A stretch of DNA of 64,000 nt, taken from NCBI GenBank assembly GCA_002478565.1, contig DLPC01000026.1:1-64000 (forward strand), written 5' to 3'. Under the pieces are notes generated by a model that saw only the letters and a program-made list of their open reading frames with translations, was not told the origin of the DNA and did not search any database. This stretch comes from Flavobacteriales bacterium UBA7468 (lineage in GTDB: Bacteria > Bacteroidota > Bacteroidia > Flavobacteriales_D > Crocinitomicaceae). The position numbers and the translations under genes are program-made. Below, one piece after another: positions 49,412 to 58,283 of this stretch; position 1 is the stretch's first letter, and each line of letters starts with the position of its first letter.

Positions 49412-52147
49412 TTAGAATTGTATTGCTAGATTGACATTGAATCGCAAACCCTGACCGAACATAACGGTGGCAGATTGTGCATTGAATTGATCATAGATGC
49501 CGTTGGCATTATTGGTGGCATCAGAGATAAATGACGTATTGAGGAGGTTTGTAACGGCAGCACCGAAACTAATTTTTTTGTAGCGATAACCCGCAAAAAC
49601 ATTGATCAAAGAATAAGAAGGGATTTTCCATGAATCTCTTCCTCCGTTACTTCCTTGTAATGAGAAAGGGTCGAAATTGGCGTAGTAGCGATCGAAAAAT
49701 TGACCTTGTAATTTGATGTAAGCGTTTTTAATTGGTTCGTATCGCAATGCTGCAGCCAAAGCTGTTTGGGCGGCATCACCCACATGTACACCTTTAGCAT
49801 CGAAAGTGAATTCTAGAGAATCGTATTGCGGAATGAAGACTGTCTTGCTTGAATTCCAAATCCAATTACCATAAGAGAACATGAATTCAAAAGATAATTT
49901 GGGCGTAATTTCCCACGCTATGTCTATTTCTTGACCCATATGGATGGCATCCATTCCGTTGATATTTACCCTAATAAATTCAGTCGGATCATTGGGATCA
50001 GGTACTGCTACACCGTATGGAAATGGCTTGTTTTTCCAGTTTGTAAAGTAGGCATTGAAATTGACACCAAAGTGTTTGTTAGTATAGTGGTAGCCACCTT
50101 CAGCAGCGTAGATGATTTCATTGACAATTTCTCCAAAAAAGGAATTGGTATTGTTGTCAATCACATTTGAAAATTGTGGGGTGCGGTTGAGGTATCCTAA
50201 ATTGCAATAGACGTCTTGAAACTTATCGAGTTTATAGCTGAGGCCTGATTTGATGGTAATACCTGGGATATATTTCCATTCGGTTGCATAATACTCCAGG
50301 CCAGCTGAACCGGCGTTGTAGATTTGACCATTGTATGAAATTGTGTCAAGTGCGCCGATGCGTAATATGGTATCTCCTAGGTCTAGAACTTTGCGTTGGA
50401 AATAATCTATTCCTTTGTAACCGTTGACAATGCTCGATAAATTTACGAACCAATTGACATTTTTTCCGCTGTGTTCGATTTGACCAAATAAACCAGCGTA
50501 TTGTACAACACCATCGCGGTCAGCATTAAATGTATTTTTGGCAATTTTATCCCCAACGCGTTTCATCGGATTTGGGTCATTGAAATTCGCGGTACTTACA
50601 AAATAATCGGCCCCTAAAAGATTTGTGATGACTTGATAATGGCGACCTTCATAATAGCGGTAGTCGAGCCCTCCGGAAATTGAGGTCTTTTTATTGTACT
50701 GGTAATTGAATTGCCCCAAATAACCTAACCAAAAATGATTGTTCATACTGGCCAAAAGAATTTGACTGGCTTTGATTTCAGTTTGGGAATAAATTGGGTC
50801 AATATTTGGGGTTCCGAATAAAGTATTGACTGTATTTTCAGTAACCATTTGATCCCAATCAATATTCATATTGGAATCGCGAAGAATGGCTGAAGAGTTA
50901 AAAATACTGGTGCCGCCTCCGCGGCCTACAGAGAGGTAAACAAGGTTAGAGATATCTAGCTTATCATTGACTGACCAAAAATCTTTGAGTGTTATTTGCG
51001 GTTTGTTATAAAAATTTTGGCGTTCACTTAAAAATTCTTGACGACCTTCCTCATTGGTGATGTATCCCCAATGCTGGTTGTAACGAATGCCACGGTCATT
51101 GAGAACAAGTGAAGAATCAAAAGGAATTCCTAATTCTTGTGACCGAGCCGCATCCCAATATTGTATGGATTGATTGTAAGATCGTTGCCCATGTTTTTGA
51201 GGGGCAGCAAATGCAGAAAGTGTAAGCAGGTGGTTATCGAGGCGTTTGGAGATTTTGGCATAACCAAAGTATCCTTGTGTTGGGGTGCCGTCGACCCAGC
51301 CTTGACCCTGTTTGTAAGAACCGGAAAAGGTGAGGCCCCAGCCAGATTTTGTCATGCCCGTGTTGTAAGAAAGCGAGCTGCGCAAGAAATTACCTGTTGC
51401 ATATTCTTGTTTGAAAGAGCCGCCTTGTTTGGTTCCGACACCTTGTGTAATAATATTGATAGTTCCACCAATAGAAGGCATGGCAATTTTGGTCGCGCCA
51501 AGCCCTCGTTGCACTTGCATTTGAGCAGTAATGGCATCGAGACCAAACCAGTTGGACCAATATACAGCACCATTTTCCATATCGTTTACTGGCACGCCAT
51601 CAATCATGACGCCAACATTGCGTTGATCAAAACCACGAACATTGATACGGGCATCGCCATCACCACCCCCTTGATTGGTTGCATAAACGCCTGGTGTGCC
51701 GTTTAGTAGCATTGGCAAATCTCGGGAAGCCAATTCTTCAGTAATTTTTTTGGTATCAATTTTTGTGACGGCTACAGGTACATTTTGACCTCTGACAAGG
51801 TTGCCAATTACTCTGATTTCTTTGACTTCTTGTGTTTCTCGGATATAAAAGTTTTGAACTAAAACGGCTTTGTTGAGCAAGACGTCATAACGCAAGGTAT
51901 CTTGAAGGGGTAGGGTGAAGACCAACTGGTAGGCACCGTACGGAATGTTTTTGAATTCGTATTTGCCTTCTTCGTTGGTGGCTACCCTATTGATGGCCAC
52001 TCCTTTGTTGAGCAGCGTAATTTTTGCACCAGGAACCGTGTTTTCACCAGGATTCATGGTCGCCACCCCTAAAATAGCTCCGGTTTGTTGAGCGAGAATT
52101 GTTTGGGTAAAAACTACCGAAAACAAAGACAATAAAAAGAAACGCAT
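49412..52147 (-). CDS. TonB-dependent outer membrane receptor
   Basis: 911 residues with a signal peptide (to LAQQ), a carboxypeptidase-like beta-sandwich domain (about 20-110, GAILGVATMNPGE... GKYEFKNIPYG), the plug domain with DARINVRGFDQRNVGVMIDGVP (RINVRGFDQRN), and a 22-strand barrel ending in an aromatic residue, AIQF. It has no SusD partner, unlike glycan loci. It lies 1 nt after the lamin-tail gene and 2 nt before endonuclease I, so its substrate is probably linked to DNA breakdown (inference). Confidence 0.94.
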   Translation of the reverse strand: MRFFLLSLFSVVFTQTILAQQTGAILGVATMNPGENTVPGAKITLLNKGVAINRVATNEEGKYEFKNIPYGAYQLVFTLPLQDTLRYDVLLNKAVLVQNFYIRETQEVKEIRVIGNLVRGQNVPVAVTKIDTKKITEELASRDLPMLLNGTPGVYATNQGGGDGDARINVRGFDQRNVGVMIDGVPVNDMENGAVYWSNWFGLDAITAQMQVQRGLGATKIAMPSIGGTINIITQGVGTKQGGSFKQEYATGNFLRSSLSYNTGMTKSGWGLTFSGSYKQGQGWVDGTPTQGYFGYAKISKRLDNHLLTLSAFAAPQKHGQRSYNQSIQYWDAARSQELGIPFDSSLVLNDRGIRYNQHWGYITNEEGRQEFLSERQNFYNKPQITLKDFWSVNDKLDISNLVYLSVGRGGGTSIFNSSAILRDSNMNIDWDQMVTENTVNTLFGTPNIDPIYSQTEIKASQILLASMNNHFWLGYLGQFNYQYNKKTSISGGLDYRYYEGRHYQVITNLLGADYFVSTANFNDPNPMKRVGDKIAKNTFNADRDGVVQYAGLFGQIEHSGKNVNWFVNLSSIVNGYKGIDYFQRKVLDLGDTILRIGALDTISYNGQIYNAGSAGLEYYATEWKYIPGITIKSGLSYKLDKFQDVYCNLGYLNRTPQFSNVIDNNTNSFFGEIVNEIIYAAEGGYHYTNKHFGVNFNAYFTNWKNKPFPYGVAVPDPNDPTEFIRVNINGMDAIHMGQEIDIAWEITPKLSFEFMFSYGNWIWNSSKTVFIPQYDSLEFTFDAKGVHVGDAAQTALAAALRYEPIKNAYIKLQGQFFDRYYANFDPFSLQGSNGGRDSWKIPSYSLINVFAGYRYKKISFGAAVTNLLNTSFISDATNNANGIYDQFNAQSATVMFGQGLRFNVNLAIQF

Positions 52148-52148
52148 C

Positions 52149-53210
52149 TTAGCGAATGATTACTTTGTGTAGCGCTTGTTGGCCGTCAGTAAGTGTCAGT
52201 CGGATGAAGTATACGCCTTGCAATGCGCTGAGATCAAGTTCTAAAACACCTTGACTCGGAGAAAGATTGAATTCTTTCATTTGTTGCCCTAACGCAGAAA
52301 TTACTTGCGCCTTGCGTACTTGGTTTTGTGTTTTAATGTAAACTAAACCATTGCTTGGGTTAGGGTAGATACTTGGGCTAATGCTGACAGTTTCTTTTAC
52401 GCCAATAGAATTGCAATCACAATTGTGCGAACCGAGAGAAGTCCAGTTGCCGTCTAGGATTGGATTGCCAGAGGTGCCATAAAGGGTATCACCGTTAGCA
52501 TCTAGACGAACAACAACAGGCGGAATACTATCCCATTCAAGAAGGGGATCAAAGAAGGACGGATTGCCAACTTGACCTTTCAATACGCTTGTTTTACGGA
52601 TCATGCTGTGGTCTTTGGTGATGAGTACACCAAGACCGGTGCTGTATGGGAACTGACTAGACCAAGCGCCGTCATTACCGGAGGCTGTACCAGTTTCGTT
52701 GGCTGGGTTTTCACCAATTTTTCCAAATACATCAACAATGGCAAAACCAGCAACGTTAGTTGCGTTGATGACGCTTGTTGCCGTTGAGGGGAGTGTCCCC
52801 TTAGCAAGTAAAATGGCATCATTGCCATTCCAATAGAAGGCATTGGAAGCGTTATAGTCAGGGCAATAAAAGCCATCGGCACGCGCTTGTAATGAATCCC
52901 AAACAGGTGCTTCTTGCCCTGTTCCATTTGGGTCGAGCTTCTGAAGTACAGCTACATAAACACCCTTTGCAGGAACAGTACCACTTAATTGAATCGAGTT
53001 TGCTACAGTCGCGGTTGTTGCGCCATTCGAGTAACGGCTCACAAAATAACCAGACAAATTGATTGGATTGTTGGTGGGATTGTAAATTTCTAGTGCTTTG
53101 TTATTGGACCAACCCTCAACGTATTCAGAAATGAATAGCTCATTGCATGTGTTTTGAGCGAAAAGTGGAGCACTTAGAAATAAAAGAACAGTAAGTAGAG
53201 CTTGCTTCAT
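52149..53210 (-). CDS. Secreted lamin-tail domain protein with T9SS tail
   Basis: From 53210, 353 residues: signal peptide (to FAQ), a lamin-tail domain (about 20-140) starting NELFISEYVEGWSNNKALEIYN, a second globular part, and a T9SS type A tail (ISPSIYPNPSNGLVYIKTQ to HKVIIR). The same lamin-tail text heads ExeM-like extracellular nucleases, but no nuclease domain is seen here. It is the first gene of the operon with the TonB receptor and endonuclease I. A DNA-binding helper on the cell surface is a plausible role. A start 6 codons earlier (53228) is possible. Confidence 0.88.
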   Translation of the reverse strand: MKQALLTVLLFLSAPLFAQNTCNELFISEYVEGWSNNKALEIYNPTNNPINLSGYFVSRYSNGATTATVANSIQLSGTVPAKGVYVAVLQKLDPNGTGQEAPVWDSLQARADGFYCPDYNASNAFYWNGNDAILLAKGTLPSTATSVINATNVAGFAIVDVFGKIGENPANETGTASGNDGAWSSQFPYSTGLGVLITKDHSMIRKTSVLKGQVGNPSFFDPLLEWDSIPPVVVRLDANGDTLYGTSGNPILDGNWTSLGSHNCDCNSIGVKETVSISPSIYPNPSNGLVYIKTQNQVRKAQVISALGQQMKEFNLSPSQGVLELDLSALQGVYFIRLTLTDGQQALHKVIIR

Positions 53211-53360
53211 GAGTATAAATTTTATCAACGAGCATTCAGCTTTGAGTATTAATAACTTTCTATGGTTTCGGCATCACAAGCGCCTCAAGGAGGTCATAAA
53301 AAGTCTGAGACAAATTTAACGCTTTTACTTTAAATCCAAAAATTCAAAAACAAATCTATT

Positions 53361-53375
53361 TTAACAAAAAGTTAA
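53361..53375. repeat. Palindrome between the DNA-scavenging operon and DPP IV gene
   Basis: TTAAC-AAAAA-GTTAA is a perfect inverted repeat in the 222-nt divergent gap. Its half-site resembles that of the oxyR/peroxiredoxin palindrome. A regulatory role is possible but not shown. Confidence 0.3.
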
Positions 53376-53381
53376 GTCCGA

Positions 53382-53414
53382 TTGAAGGCACCAATATTAA
53401 ACTATGTATCTTAG
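53382..53414 (+). promoter_or_regulatory. Candidate promoter of the dipeptidyl peptidase gene
   Basis: TTG (53382-53384), 22-nt spacer, TATCTTAG (53407-53414), one mismatch to TAnnTTTG. The predicted leader is about 14 nt. Confidence 0.45.
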
Positions 53415-53432
53415 GGGCAAATTCACTTCGTT

Positions 53433-55592
53433 ATGAAATATATCTCTATTTTCATTATCCTTTTTTTCATCCATCCATCCATTTTTTCCCAAGATTTAAC
53501 TATTGCCCGAATCTGGAAAAATTATGAATTTTCTGCGAAAGGTGCGGGTTCATATCAAATGCTTCAAGACGGCATTTCTTATACCGAATTAGATGAGAAA
53601 GGTGACTTAGTTAAAAGATCACTCAATGAAAGCGTTAAAGCTGAAATTTTAGTAAGCGCAGCTAGGCTCGTTTGGAATAATGCGCCAATTACTGTTGCAG
53701 GTTATGACTTCAATAAAGACGAACAAAAGGTGCTGCTTTGGACCGCTCCAAAAGCAATTTACCGCAGAAGTTTTGAAGCATTCTATTTTCTTTATGATCT
53801 AAAAACACAGCATTTAACTGCCTTGGATGAAGAACACGCGCCTCAAACTTTGGCAGAATACAGCCCTGACGGCACTAAAGTCTCTTACATCCATGGCAAT
53901 GATATTTTGGTTAAAGATTTGCTGACTGGTAAAGTGCGTAAAATGACTGAAGATGGCAAGCGCAACAAAATCATCAACGGAACCACAGATTGGGTATACG
54001 AAGAAGAATTTGCCATTACTAAAGCTTATGGATGGTCTCCGGATAGCAAATACCTGTCTTTTTTAAAGTTTGACGAACGCAATGTGCCAGAATTTCAAAT
54101 GGCCATTTATGGTGATTTATATCCACAACAATTCACCTACAAGTATCCAAAAGCGGGAGAAAATAACTCAAAGGTAACTTTACATTTATTACAGGTTTCG
54201 AGTGGTAAATCGCAAAAAATAGAACTTGGAAATTATGAGTACATCCCAAGACTAAATTGGTCAGAATCTTCCAATCAGTTAATCGTGCAAACGTTGAATA
54301 GATTGCAGAATGAATTGACATATTGGCTTCTCGACTGCAACTCAAAACAAGTATCAACCAAGCAACTCTACCAAGAAAAGTCAGAAACTTATGTGGAAGT
54401 TGATGACAATTTATATATCCTAAAAGACGGGAAATCATTTTTGCGCTGCAGCGAAATCTCGGGATATAACCATATCTATAAAATTGGTTTTGATGGTAGT
54501 GTACAGCCGGTTACCTCAGGTGTTTGGGACGTCATAGAATTTTTAGGTTTAGATCAAGAAGCATCAACGGTCTATTATGCAAGTGCTGAGCCTGGGGCAA
54601 TCTACAAATCTATTTATTCGATCAAGCTTGACGGAACTCAGAAAAATAATTTAACACCACAATTAGGGTATCATCAGGCTGAATTCTTGAATGGAATGAA
54701 GTATTTTATCCATACCTATTCAAATGCAAATACCCCACCTGTTACTACCCTGAGAACTGCAGCTGGTGAGCTCGTACGAACTTTGGAACCAAACAACGAT
54801 TTGCTCGCTAAAATGAAAAATGAAAGGCTCAATCCAAGGACCTTTTTAACTATTCAGACACCTGAGGCAATGCTCAATGCATCATTAATTTTGCCGCTCA
54901 ATTACGATCCTACGAAGAAATACCCTGTGTTTGTAAATGTTTATGGTGGTCCGGGGCACAATGAGGTGCTCGATAGCTGGGATGGCAATGATTATTTTTT
55001 CCATCAGTTACTCGCTCAAAATGGCTACATGGTGCTGAGCATTGATCCAAGGGGAACGCAATATCGCGGAACTGCCTTCAAAAAAGCAACCTATTTGCAG
55101 TTAGGAAAGCTTGAAATTGAAGATGTTTTGGCAGCTACAAAAGTATTTGCACAGCGCCCAGATGTAGATGCAAGTCGTTTGGGGATTATGGGTTGGAGCT
55201 ATGGTGGCTTTATGTCTTCATTGGCCATGACAAAAGGTCAAGGCCTGTTCAAAGTGGGAATTGCAGTTGCTCCCGTTACTAATTGGCGCTACTATGACAA
55301 TATTTACACAGAGCGATTTCTTAGAACACCTCAAGAAAATGCAAAGGGCTATGACGAGAATTCACCAATCAATTTTGTAAAAGATCTTCAGGGTAAATAT
55401 TTCTTAATTCATGGCGCTGCCGATGACAACGTACACTATCAAAACAGTATGGAAATGATTTCTGCCTTGGTAAAGGCAAATAAGCAATTTGACTTATTTA
55501 TCTACCCGAATAAAAACCATGGTATTTATGGCGGTAACACGCGCAACCATCTTTTTGAAATGATATTCGAATATATTAAAGAGGAACTATAA
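53433..55592 (+). CDS. Dipeptidyl peptidase IV (S9 family serine peptidase)
   Basis: Exported peptidase that removes dipeptides, usually X-Pro, from peptides. The 719 residues have a signal peptide (to FSQ), a beta-propeller domain with the DPP IV glutamate helix WVYEEEF, and a C-terminal alpha/beta-hydrolase. The triad is Ser589 (GWSYGG), Asp664 (GAADDN) and His696 (KNHGI), with spacings of 75 and 32 residues (78 and 32 in human DPP4). It is a single gene, divergent from the lamin-tail operon. A role in peptide feeding is inferred. Confidence 0.94.
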   Translation: MKYISIFIILFFIHPSIFSQDLTIARIWKNYEFSAKGAGSYQMLQDGISYTELDEKGDLVKRSLNESVKAEILVSAARLVWNNAPITVAGYDFNKDEQKVLLWTAPKAIYRRSFEAFYFLYDLKTQHLTALDEEHAPQTLAEYSPDGTKVSYIHGNDILVKDLLTGKVRKMTEDGKRNKIINGTTDWVYEEEFAITKAYGWSPDSKYLSFLKFDERNVPEFQMAIYGDLYPQQFTYKYPKAGENNSKVTLHLLQVSSGKSQKIELGNYEYIPRLNWSESSNQLIVQTLNRLQNELTYWLLDCNSKQVSTKQLYQEKSETYVEVDDNLYILKDGKSFLRCSEISGYNHIYKIGFDGSVQPVTSGVWDVIEFLGLDQEASTVYYASAEPGAIYKSIYSIKLDGTQKNNLTPQLGYHQAEFLNGMKYFIHTYSNANTPPVTTLRTAAGELVRTLEPNNDLLAKMKNERLNPRTFLTIQTPEAMLNASLILPLNYDPTKKYPVFVNVYGGPGHNEVLDSWDGNDYFFHQLLAQNGYMVLSIDPRGTQYRGTAFKKATYLQLGKLEIEDVLAATKVFAQRPDVDASRLGIMGWSYGGFMSSLAMTKGQGLFKVGIAVAPVTNWRYYDNIYTERFLRTPQENAKGYDENSPINFVKDLQGKYFLIHGAADDNVHYQNSMEMISALVKANKQFDLFIYPNKNHGIYGGNTRNHLFEMIFEYIKEEL

Positions 55593-55631
55593 ACATTATA
55601 AAATTATATGTGTTTTTGTAACAACAGTTGC

Positions 55632-55660
55632 TTGCAATTGCACATTCTTTTGTAATTTAG
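55632..55660 (+). promoter_or_regulatory. Candidate promoter of gltA
   Basis: TTG (55632-55634), 18-nt spacer, TAATTTAG (55653-55660), one mismatch to TAnnTTTG. It lies in the 101-nt gap after the DPP IV gene. Confidence 0.5.
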
Positions 55661-55693
55661 GCACGTCTTATCAAACGCATATACATCAATCCA

Positions 55694-56980
55694 ATGAGCG
55701 AAACAGCCAAAATAGAACTAGACGGTAAAGTTTACGAACTACCTGTAATAGTAGGTTCTGAAAATGAAAAAGCAATCGATATCTCTAAACTACGTGACCT
55801 AACCGGTTACATTACTTTAGATACTGGATATAAAAATACAGGGGCAACTAAAAGCGCCATCACATACCTTGACGGAGAAGAAGGAATCCTTCATTATCGC
55901 GGTTATTCTATTGAGCAACTGGCCGAAAAAGCATCATTTATCGAGGTCGCTTATTTATTGATATACGGCAATTTGCCAAATCAGCAAGAACTAGATGCCT
56001 TCCAAGACAGCATTTGTAAGCATACTTTGGTCCATGAGGATATGAAGCAATTTTTCGAAGCTTATCCGTCCAAAGCACATCCGATGGGTGTACTTTCTTC
56101 AATGGTGGCTTCTTTAGCTACCTTCTATCCAGAATCTCTAGATCCTAACCGCAGCCCAGAAGCAAAGAATTTAACCATTCATCGCATATTAGCCAAATTA
56201 CCAACCTTGGCTGCGTGGTCATACAAAAACCTCATTCGTCATCCATTCATGTATCCGCGTAATGAATACGATTACTGCAAGAATTTCATGTACATGATGT
56301 TTGCGATGCCAACTCAAGACTACCACGTAGACCCAGTTGTCATTGACGCACTCAATAAATTACTGATCCTACATGCCGATCACGAACAAAATTGTTCTAC
56401 ATCAACAGTTCGTATCGTTGGTTCATCACAAGCCAATCTTTACTCTTCTGTTTCTGCAGGGATTTCCGCTTTGTGGGGTCCTTTGCATGGTGGTGCCAAT
56501 CAAGAAGTTATCGAAATGCTTGAGCGAATCCATGCTGATGGCGGAAACGTTGACAAATGGGTTGCCAAAGCAAAAGATAAAGAAGATCCATTCAGACTCA
56601 TGGGCTTTGGGCACCGTGTTTACAAAAACTTTGACCCACGTGCCAAGATCATCAAAAAAGCATGTGACGACGTCCTTGAAAAATTAGGTGTCAATGATCC
56701 TTTACTAGACATTGCCAAAAAACTAGAAAAAGTTGCCTTAGAAGACGAATACTTCAAAGCACGCAATTTATATCCGAATGTAGATTTCTATTCTGGTATC
56801 ATTTACAAAGCACTTGGCATTCCTACCGAAATGTTTACCGTGATGTTTGCCATTGGCCGTCTTCCAGGATGGATTGCGCAGTGGAAAGAAATGACAGAAA
56901 ACAAGGAGCCAATTGGTCGTCCGCGTCAAATTTATACCGGGCATACCAACCGCAATTACGTGCCTATCGAACAACGATAA
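55694..56980 (+). CDS. gltA: Citrate synthase
   Basis: Condenses acetyl-CoA with oxaloacetate at the entry of the TCA cycle. The 428 residues show the type II (hexameric) citrate synthase pattern, with the catalytic residues in LHADHEQNCSTSTVR, GPLHGGANQEV, MGFGHRVYKNFDPRA and NVDFYSG. The N-terminal beta-rich domain (AKIELDGKVYELPV) is typical of the NADH-regulated Gram-negative form. A bidirectional terminator follows. Confidence 0.96.
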   Translation: MSETAKIELDGKVYELPVIVGSENEKAIDISKLRDLTGYITLDTGYKNTGATKSAITYLDGEEGILHYRGYSIEQLAEKASFIEVAYLLIYGNLPNQQELDAFQDSICKHTLVHEDMKQFFEAYPSKAHPMGVLSSMVASLATFYPESLDPNRSPEAKNLTIHRILAKLPTLAAWSYKNLIRHPFMYPRNEYDYCKNFMYMMFAMPTQDYHVDPVVIDALNKLLILHADHEQNCSTSTVRIVGSSQANLYSSVSAGISALWGPLHGGANQEVIEMLERIHADGGNVDKWVAKAKDKEDPFRLMGFGHRVYKNFDPRAKIIKKACDDVLEKLGVNDPLLDIAKKLEKVALEDEYFKARNLYPNVDFYSGIIYKALGIPTEMFTVMFAIGRLPGWIAQWKEMTENKEPIGRPRQIYTGHTNRNYVPIEQR

Positions 56981-56993
56981 AAAATTGAACACT

Positions 56994-57023
56994 AAAAAAG
57001 GGCGCCATACAGCGCCCTTTTTT
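56994..57023. terminator. Bidirectional terminator between gltA and the methyltransferase gene
   Basis: A 12-bp stem AAAAAAGGGCGC/GCGCCCTTTTTT with a 6-nt loop, with A and T runs on each side. It can stop transcription from both convergent genes and is the only convergent pair in the window with such a site. Confidence 0.88.
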
Positions 57024-57066
57024 ATGGAGTGAAAAAATGAGATCAGATTCTCTTCGGAGACGATTA

Positions 57067-58245
57067 TTATTCCTCTTTACTTTCTCCAAATCTTTTGGTA
57101 CCTGCATAGGTTTCATAACATCTAAAGCCACATTCGAGGTCGCCGTTGAACACTTTATATTTTTTACTCGGCCTGAGTCCAACACTTTTGAGACCCTCTT
57201 CACTTGAACTAATGATCCAAGCTTTCGATTCGGTGAGGTCGTGCTTGAGCCAATTCCCAATATTTTCATAGAGTGGACTAACATCAGCAGAAATCCGTTC
57301 GTCATATGGTGGATTGGTGAGGACAAAAACTGGAGACTCCACCTTGAGCTTTTCAAAAGAACAAGATTGAACCTCTATAAAGCGCCCGAAAGAAAATCCT
57401 CTTAAGTTTCTTCTGGCCTTGAGTACCATTTCATCCGAAAGGTCACCTCCAATGATGGTGCAAGGTAAGGACCTGGTATTTCGCGGAGCGTTTTCGTAAA
57501 TTTCGTCCCACATGGCGGCGTCGAAATTCTTTAAATTCTTGAAAGCATAATGTTGCCGTTCGATGTTGCTTGGAATTCCTGTGGCAAGCAAAGCGGCTTC
57601 AATTAATAGCGTACCTGAACCACAAAATGGGTCAACGAAAGTTTGTTTGCGATCCCATCCTGAGAGTCTGATTAAACTAGCAGCTACCACTTCGTTGAGT
57701 GGTGCTGGGCCAACCGCATTTCGATACCCTCTCTGAAATAAAGGCAAACCACTGGTATTGACAGATATTGTGACTTCGCGGTCTTTGATGTAGAGGTCAA
57801 ATAGAATGCTTGGCTTTTTAATATCGATGTTTGGGCGTTCGTCTTGTTTTGCCTTGAACTGATCCACGATGGCATCTTTAACAAGTAAAAAAGGGTAGTG
57901 TGTATTTTTGAAAATACTCGAGAAAATAGCTCCTTTGATGGCAAAAGTTTTGTTGATATCAAAAAGTTCAGTCCATTTTACTTTTAAGGCGCGTTTATAT
58001 AAATCCTCTTCTGATTGGATGTAGAAGCGTTCAATTTCTACTAAAACAGCAATGGCACAGCGAATATATAAGTTGAGTTTATAGACATCTTGCCAATTCC
58101 CACGAATACGTACAGCCCTATTGAGTATTTCCGGTTCATTATAGCCTAACTCCACGAGTTCCTCTGCGAGTACTCCTTCAAAGCCATAAAAACACTTTAA
58201 TGTGATCAGTAACTCTTCTTTTTTGGCTTGGTCTTTTGAATGCAT
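57067..58245 (-). CDS. THUMP-domain RNA methyltransferase, RlmL-like
   Basis: 392 residues. An N-terminal ferredoxin-like and THUMP region (about 10-165: TLKCFYGFEGVLAEEL, VNTSGLPLFQRGYR) precedes a SAM-binding domain with DPFCGSGTLLIEAA and TNPPYDERI, the N2-guanine/N6-adenine type active site. Homologues such as the first half of E. coli RlmL methylate G2445 of 23S rRNA; the exact site here is inferred. It ends before the bidirectional terminator, and its start is very near the divergent patatin gene. Confidence 0.9.
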   Translation of the reverse strand: MHSKDQAKKEELLITLKCFYGFEGVLAEELVELGYNEPEILNRAVRIRGNWQDVYKLNLYIRCAIAVLVEIERFYIQSEEDLYKRALKVKWTELFDINKTFAIKGAIFSSIFKNTHYPFLLVKDAIVDQFKAKQDERPNIDIKKPSILFDLYIKDREVTISVNTSGLPLFQRGYRNAVGPAPLNEVVAASLIRLSGWDRKQTFVDPFCGSGTLLIEAALLATGIPSNIERQHYAFKNLKNFDAAMWDEIYENAPRNTRSLPCTIIGGDLSDEMVLKARRNLRGFSFGRFIEVQSCSFEKLKVESPVFVLTNPPYDERISADVSPLYENIGNWLKHDLTESKAWIISSSEEGLKSVGLRPSKKYKVFNGDLECGFRCYETYAGTKRFGESKEE

Positions 58246-58268
58246 TCTTTCGGGATTCGTTAAATTTG
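58235..58268 (+). promoter_or_regulatory. Promoter of the patatin gene
   Basis: TTTG (58235-58238), 22-nt spacer, TAAATTTG (58261-58268). It lies inside the longest frame of the patatin gene (ATG 58236) and favours the TTG start at 58284. Confidence 0.6.
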
Positions 58269-58283
58269 TACAAAAGAACGAAT

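Noticed and set aside
51161..51706. 181-codon open frame opposite the TonB receptor plug
   Set aside because: Covers the conserved plug region in antisense; no recognisable domain.
53287..53294. Perfect Shine-Dalgarno-like AAGGAGGT in the gap before the DPP IV gene
   Set aside because: No start codon follows at a usable distance, and this phylum rarely uses such sites.
53361..53375. TTAAC-AAAAA-GTTAA as a Pho-box or other named operator
   Set aside because: I cannot match it to a known consensus with confidence; kept only as a palindrome.
56964..57356. 130-codon frame overlapping the bidirectional terminator and the methyltransferase gene
   Set aside because: It crosses a terminator and lies in a different frame of a conserved gene.
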